Assembly: GCA_049999765.1 (NCBI GenBank)
Contig: JBNGIQ010006772.1
Location: forward strand, 1 to 25,644
DNA length: 25,644 nt
Reading direction: 5' to 3'
Origin: Phaeoceros laevis
Taxonomy: Eukaryota; Anthocerotophyta; Anthocerotopsida; Notothyladales
Shown piece after piece: positions 21,290 to 25,644 of this stretch (position 1 is its first letter; every line of letters begins with the position of its first letter). Made by a program: the position numbers and the translations under genes. The notes beneath the pieces are model-generated. The model was given only the letters and a program-made list of their open reading frames with translations. It was not told where the DNA came from and searched no databases.

Positions 21290-21595
21290 ATCACCCATAA
21301 TCCTTACTTTCAAAGAATGCATTATTTGTTCCGGAGCCCCTTGCCGCCGTTGGCGTGAACGGGCGCTCCCTCATCCTGCCGTTGCGCGGAACGGCGGGCC
21401 CGCCGTTTCGCGCTCTCGTGGAGAACGGAGTGTGAGCGTGCTTGCCCGCGAGCCCGGTAGCCCAAGGCGCGCGCGCGAGAGATGCCGCGGGCCCGTCGCC
21501 TGGTTTAGCTTCCCTCTCTCCCCTCTCTGACCGCACGGGGGCAGGCCAGGTCGCGCGTGCCAGCCTTCAATGCTTGCGTCGAATTAAGGAACGGG
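21290..21595 (+). repeat. GC-rich repeat R, copy 4 (long form, plus orientation)
   Basis: Inverted near-full-length match to 20084-20400, beginning with the CTTTCAAAGAATGC block and ending GCGTCGAATTAAGGAACGGG. It closes the composite on the right, so 18588 and 21595 are inverted ends of a 3.0-kb segment. I see no matching target duplication outside these ends. Confidence 0.85.
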
Positions 21596-21795
21596 TAGGT
21601 AGCGGGTAGTAGGTCGGTAGAAGGTACATGAAACCCCAAAACCCCAATTTGGGAGGACAAGCATGATTAGGACATTGGATATAATTAAACTTCATTAAGG
21701 AAGGGTATGGGCCGTTGGGGAAAGATGGTATAGGTTAGAAATAGGTAGTAATGAACCTAGGTTCTCTCCCTACGAGCGCGCCCTAGTAGACGCGA

Positions 21796-21822
21796 TCCCT
21801 ATAAGGCGCGCGCTTATAGGGA
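21796..21822. repeat. Perfect 10-bp inverted repeat
   Basis: TCCCTATAAG and CTTATAGGGA flank a GCGCGCG loop. A related GATCC(C)TATAAG/GG motif recurs at about 21825-21848, so the sequence can pair in more than one way. Confidence 0.85.
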
Positions 21823-21883
21823 GCGATCCTTATAAGATCCCTATAGGGCCCAAATATAATACCCTCGTTCAGGAGGCTACGTC

Positions 21884-21982
21884 GGGTAGCGGGCCGGGGT
21901 CGGCCCTGTACCGGCCCAGCTCGCCAAGTGACCGGGGAAGGCTCTCTAGGCAGGTAAGGGGGCCTCCCCCGGCCCGCTACCC
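21884..21982. repeat. Inverted repeat, 16-bp arms, 66-bp spacer
   Basis: GGGTAGCGGGCCGGGG (21884-21899) pairs perfectly with CCCCGGCCCGCTACCC (21967-21982). It could be the ends of a tiny foldback element. No flanking duplication was identified. Confidence 0.8.
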
Positions 21983-22286
21983 AATCCATATGATCCTGCT
22001 CGAAGTTGCTGTTCCTGAAACGAATGAATCCCTGAGGCTACCGTACCCAGAGGTCTCTGAAAGTGTGCAAAGGCACAAAGTGAAAGAGAGTCACGCACAA
22101 TGCCTGAGCTGGTGATAGACCCGATATATACTTGACATGCTGATTCAGTTTACTGTTGAGAAGTGTTGCACGTTCAACGAAAAAACTTGGAAGGTGTGCG
22201 GAAATTGCAGACTCACTATGTCCTGCCGCTTGTTAGCTCTTGCATTGCTCTGCTCGCGTTCAATGCCTGGAGCTCCCGCTGTTACG

Positions 22287-24312
22287 ATGACGCCAGAAGC
22301 AGGTGCGGGGATGCTTGTCCTGGCATTCACGCTTCTCCTCCCTCTGTGCCAGCTATTATAGCAGCTGTTAACGTCGGTGCACTCCAAAATTCAGCTATAG
22401 CTAGCACACGATTCTTCCCGCCATGGACAAGCTTAAGGACGTCTGCTGATCAGTTCTCGCCTCCGCAAAGGCGCCGGGATGCGCAATTTGAGTCGCATGC
22501 TATCAAGCTTAAGCACCACAGGTATCCTCACTGCTGCAACAAGAAGAAGAGGAATCTCTTCTGTCCAATGCCACGCAAATGGACCTACTGTTGTCCTTCA
22601 AATCATACATCGTGCACGATCCCAACAATTAATGTGCTGGCAGGTTGGGAGAAGACTGCTGAGGGAGGCGGCCCCTGCTCGGTGGGGAATCAGCTGTACC
22701 CCAGCGGGCAGGTTGTGCTGCTGAATTTGACGGGGCAGCAGCTACAAGGCTCCACCGCGCCAGAATTAGGAGGCTTGCCCTACCAATCGAGCATTCTACT
22801 GTCCCAAAACAAGCTTAACGGCAGAATTCCTTCCGAGCTAGGGCGGTGCTGCAAGTTCGTGGAGCTGTATCTGGATGCCAACAGCTTGTCGGACCCTGTT
22901 CCGCCTCAGCTGGGCAGGCTCCGCAACCTCCAGCACCTCGAGCTTTATGACAATACGAGACTACCTGGTGGGAATCCGGCGGAGCTGGGAAATTGCACGG
23001 CGCTCATTTCGCTGTCCATCGGCACAGTGGACTCGATTTCGAATTCCTTCACGCAAGTGACGGGAAGAATACCGCCGGAGCTTGTTCAACTACAATAGCT
23101 ATGGTTGCAGGGAACAAGCTGAATGGGAGCATCCCCACGGCCTTTGGGAGCCTTGTGGCGCTGGGGTTCGTCTATTTGGGGGAAAACGAGCTGGCGGGAG
23201 CTATACCCGGTGAGCTCGGCAATTTGCAGCAACCTGCTAGTGCTCTCGTTGAGAAGGAACAAGCTGGAGGGGAGAATCCCCACGGCCCTTGCGAGGCTTG
23301 TTGCGCTGGAAAGATTATCTTTGCAGGGGAACAGGTTGACAGGCCCAGGTCCCGGTGAGCTCGGCAACTGTAGCAACCTGCGAAGCCTGTGGGCTCACGA
23401 GCGACAATTCCCTCTCAGGGCCAATCCCGTCGGATTTGGGTCAGTTGCAGCGGCTGCAGGAGTTTGATCTTGCGCACAACTCGGTGATGAATGGCAGTCT
23501 CCCTGCAAGCATAGGGAATTGCTCAAGCCTGGAACTCCTGGGAGTCCGTGAAACGGGACTTTCGCGATCAATTCCCGGAAGCATTGGCAGGTTGAAGAAG
23601 CTAGCGGCATTACAGTGGTCTAATACTCAAATCACTGGAAACATCCCGCGTGAGCTTGGAAACTGCACCAGCCTCTTCTTGCTGGATGTGCGGGGCAACC
23701 GTTTGAGGGGATGGCTTCCCTCCTCTCTATTCGCACTCCACCTTAACTCGCTCTCCCTTTCGTATAACCCTGATCTAATGTTCACCATCAACGAGGCTCT
23801 AAGCAACCTAAGTACACATATGACAATCTTTGCAGCGGCGGGCTGTTCCTTGACAAGCACCTTAAAGTTTCCTGCTATCCTTACGTCAACATTTCTCATC
23901 TCCTAACTCTCGATTATCGGACAATCGATTGAGTGGGTCCATGCACCCAGACATGGGTCTGCAATGGAGGTTGCTCAAGCAATTAGCTCTTTCAAACAGG
24001 TACGTCCTCTTCGTTTTCTGCTTCTGTGTCCTGAGGGAGCACTATATGCCTAATAGTATTGAGATATATATCTATCTGTGAAGCCACATGCATATGTGCT
24101 CTATCTGGAGCCATGGAAGCTTGCCGGTGCCGGCTCTTCCTCTTGCAGTACCACTGGTCAACCTTGAAGCCTGCAGGCCCACAAGATGAGTTGAATGCAT
24201 GTCTGTTTGGCAGGAAAAATTCCTGTGGGCCTCGGAAACGTCACTCGTCTCCAGATTTTGTTGCTGGGAGAAAACTGTCACGGCAGCCGGAGCGTTGCGG
24301 AGCGGTGCGGTG
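22287..24312 (+). pseudogene. Leucine-rich-repeat receptor-kinase-type gene, decayed (LRR region only)
   Basis: A signal-peptide-like start (ATG 22287, MLVLAFTLLLPLCQLL) and an LRR N-cap (MDLLLSFKSYIVHDPN, about 22579-22626; NVLAGW; RWGISCTPAG) precede about a dozen plant extracellular LRRs: GRIPSELGRCC, GSIPTAFGSLVAL, GRIPTALARLVAL, GPIPSDLGQLQRL, GSLPASIGNCSSL, NIPRELGNCTSL. The frame changes at least six times (near 22630, 22675-22700, 23095, 23230, 23390, 23905). An intron with donor near 24000 and acceptor at 24213 leads to one more LRR (KIPVGLGNVTRLQ). No transmembrane or kinase domain is found before the copia element starts at about 24.33 kb. Living relatives are plasma-membrane peptide or pattern receptors; this copy cannot make such a protein. 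The repeat consensus is well kept despite the indels, so loss of function looks fairly recent. Confidence 0.85.
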
Positions 24313-24328
24313 ACGGTCGGTGACGGTC

Positions 24329-24416
24329 TGTGCACACAATGATGAATTGAATTGTAAAAGCAACTGCTCGAGTGTGGCTTACATACGGGAGCATACGTTT
24401 AGGGCTATGTATAACA
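24329..24416 (-). repeat. Possible short 3' LTR of the copia element
   Basis: On the minus strand, just after the purine tract TTAGGAGGAG, sequence starts TGTTATACAT and could end at TGTGTGCACA, giving TG..CA ends about 88 bp apart. The other LTR lies outside the window, so neither length nor target duplication can be checked. 88 bp would be very short for a copia LTR. Confidence 0.3.
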
Positions 24417-24482
24417 CTCCTCCTAAGCTACACTCGTGACGCCATGGCCAGAGTTACACTTACACACACTCCTCCTAAGCTA
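24415..24482 (-). repeat. Polypurine tract of the copia element, present twice
   Basis: The minus strand reads TAGCTTAGGAGGAGTG at 24430-24415 and again at 24482-24467, 52 bp apart. A purine tract just before the 3' LTR primes plus-strand DNA synthesis in copia elements. The copy at 24415 abuts the TGTTAT putative LTR start; the other lies just past the stop codon. Confidence 0.6.
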
Positions 24483-24489
24483 AATGCAC

Positions 24490-25644
24490 CTAGCCTAGGC
24501 CTACCTTCGTTATGCATCGCTCCAGCTTCTCACGGGATAATGCCTTGGTCAAGGCATCCGCAGGCATTTCTGATGTGCTACAATACTCCAGCACAATCTC
24601 ACCTGTACACATGCGTTCACGGACAAAATGACAACGGATGTCAATATGCTTGGACTTGGCATGGTACGTGGGATTCTTGGCTAGTTGAATGGCACTCTGA
24701 TTGTCGGAGTAGACCGTGGTTGCATCCTGCTGAGGCCAGCCCAGTTCATCAAGTAACTGTCGAAGCCAGATGGCCTCCTTGGTTCCTTCCGATGCAGCCA
24801 TGTACTCCCCTTCCGTGGATGACAGTACAACACAATGTTGCCGCTTGCTCTGCCATGCAATGGCTCCACCGTTAAGCACAAAAATGTAACCAGATGTGGA
24901 TCTCAGGGAATCTGGGTCACCAGCCCAATCCACATCCACATAACCTGTCAAGTCAAATGGTGATGGATCACCACCATACATGAGCTTCAGGGTCTTGGTT
25001 CCCTGCAGGTATCGAAGCACCCGCTTGGCAGCCTGCCAATGCTGTTCTCCAGGATCTTCTAGATGTTGACAAAGTGCCCCAACTGCAGAGGCTATGTCCA
25101 GCCTTGTACCAAGCATGATATAAATCAAGGCACACACAAGGTTACGGTATGGAATCGCAGCCATAGCTTGTCGTTCAGTATTTGTCTGAGGCCGCATATC
25201 TTTCGTCAACTTGGAATTGGGCACCATGGGTGTGCCCACAGGCTTGCAATCAGCAAACCCAAACCTGTCCAGTAAGTTCTCTATGTGCTTCTGCTGACAC
25301 AAATAGAGCTTCCTCTTCTTCCTGTCTCTGGAAACTTTAATGCCAAGCACATATGTTAACTCGCCGAGGTCCTTCATCTCAAAGCTAGCAGACAGCATAG
25401 CCTTGATGTCGGCCAACATAACCTTGCTGTTACATGCCAAAACCAGATCGTCCACATACACAGTGACGATGCAGTACAGCTTACCGACACGCTTCACATA
25501 GACATTGTGGTCAGCGTTAGATCGGACAAACCCCTCGGACGTCAAGAGAGCATTGATCTTGAGGTAGAATTCACGGGGCGACTGCTTGAGCCCGTAAATT
25601 GTCTTGTGCAACTTGCACACATAATTCTCATAGTCAGGTTTCAC
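24490..25644 (-). mobile_element. Ty1/copia polyprotein, 3' part (reverse transcriptase end plus RNase H), cut by window edge
   Basis: An open frame of 384 codons runs from the right edge to a stop at 24490 with no break. It contains the copia RT blocks VCKLHKTIYGLKQSPREFY and YVDD (about residues 63-66 from the edge), the connection region, and RNase H with the acidic residues in DVDWAGD, SSTEGEY and SDNQSA, then KHIDIRCHFVRE and a PADALTKAL tail typical of copia Pol C-termini. Gag, protease, integrase and the RT N-terminus would lie to the right, outside the window. The clean frame suggests a young, possibly intact element. It lies directly downstream of the LRR pseudogene and may have inserted into it. 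Confidence 0.95.

Larger units (their letters stand above)
21596..22136. other. Intergenic stretch with hairpins, no gene
   Basis: No coding potential was recognised. It opens with GGTAG-type short repeats, then has two strong inverted repeats listed separately. The remainder up to the LRR pseudogene is plain sequence. Confidence 0.4.

Noticed and set aside
23996-24489. Kinase domain of the LRR receptor
   Set aside because: No glycine-rich loop, HRD or DFG motif in any frame before the copia sequence begins.

Overview
This is nuclear DNA from a land plant. The evidence is spliced genes with GT..AG introns, a plant A-type cytochrome P450, a chloroplast VKOR-thioredoxin fusion, a plant BRCT/PHD protein, leucine-rich-repeat receptor debris and a Ty1/copia polyprotein. 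Nearly all introns in the three intact genes are short (about 70-180 bp), which fits compact-intron lineages such as some lycophytes or bryophytes. No sequence here fixes the species, so that placement is a weak inference.

Layout, left to right. 1-140 is a G-rich minisatellite. 887-2831 (+) is an intact five-exon CYP71-clan P450 with G-box and TGACGTC motifs upstream. 2832-9670 has no gene I can defend; it holds a possible eroded gene fragment near 3.9-4.6 kb, a 19-bp tandem repeat near 5.2 kb and a GC-rich stretch at 6.5-7.35 kb. 9674-15032 (-) is a ten-exon gene for a 1467-residue protein with two N-terminal BRCT domains, a long linker, two C-terminal BRCT-like domains and a PHD finger. 15467-17345 (+) is a seven-exon LTO1-type lumenal thiol oxidoreductase of 398 residues. 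These last two are divergent and share a 434-bp intergenic region that carries an E2F-type site on the BRCT side.

18.59-21.60 kb is the most unusual part. Two 5S rRNA-derived units, each with its oligo-T stop and a shared 'body', lie head to head. They are interleaved with four copies of a GC-rich repeat (called R here), in mirror orientation. One 5S-like unit contains internal tandem reiterations and is split by a 673-bp TA-flanked MITE. The empty site can be inferred from the second copy.

21.6-22.0 kb holds strong hairpins. 22.2-24.3 kb is a leucine-rich-repeat receptor-type pseudogene with many frameshifts. From 24.33 kb to the right edge (-) is the 3' end of a Ty1/copia element: reverse transcriptase C-terminus, RNase H, polypurine tract and a possible short LTR. 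Its reading frame is open to the edge.

In function, the three intact genes are unrelated: oxidative metabolism at the ER, nuclear DNA-damage or chromatin signalling, and disulfide formation in the thylakoid lumen. Only the BRCT gene and LTO1 are arranged so that they could share regulation. Exon boundaries were read by hand from splice signals and frame continuity; no alignment or search was run.
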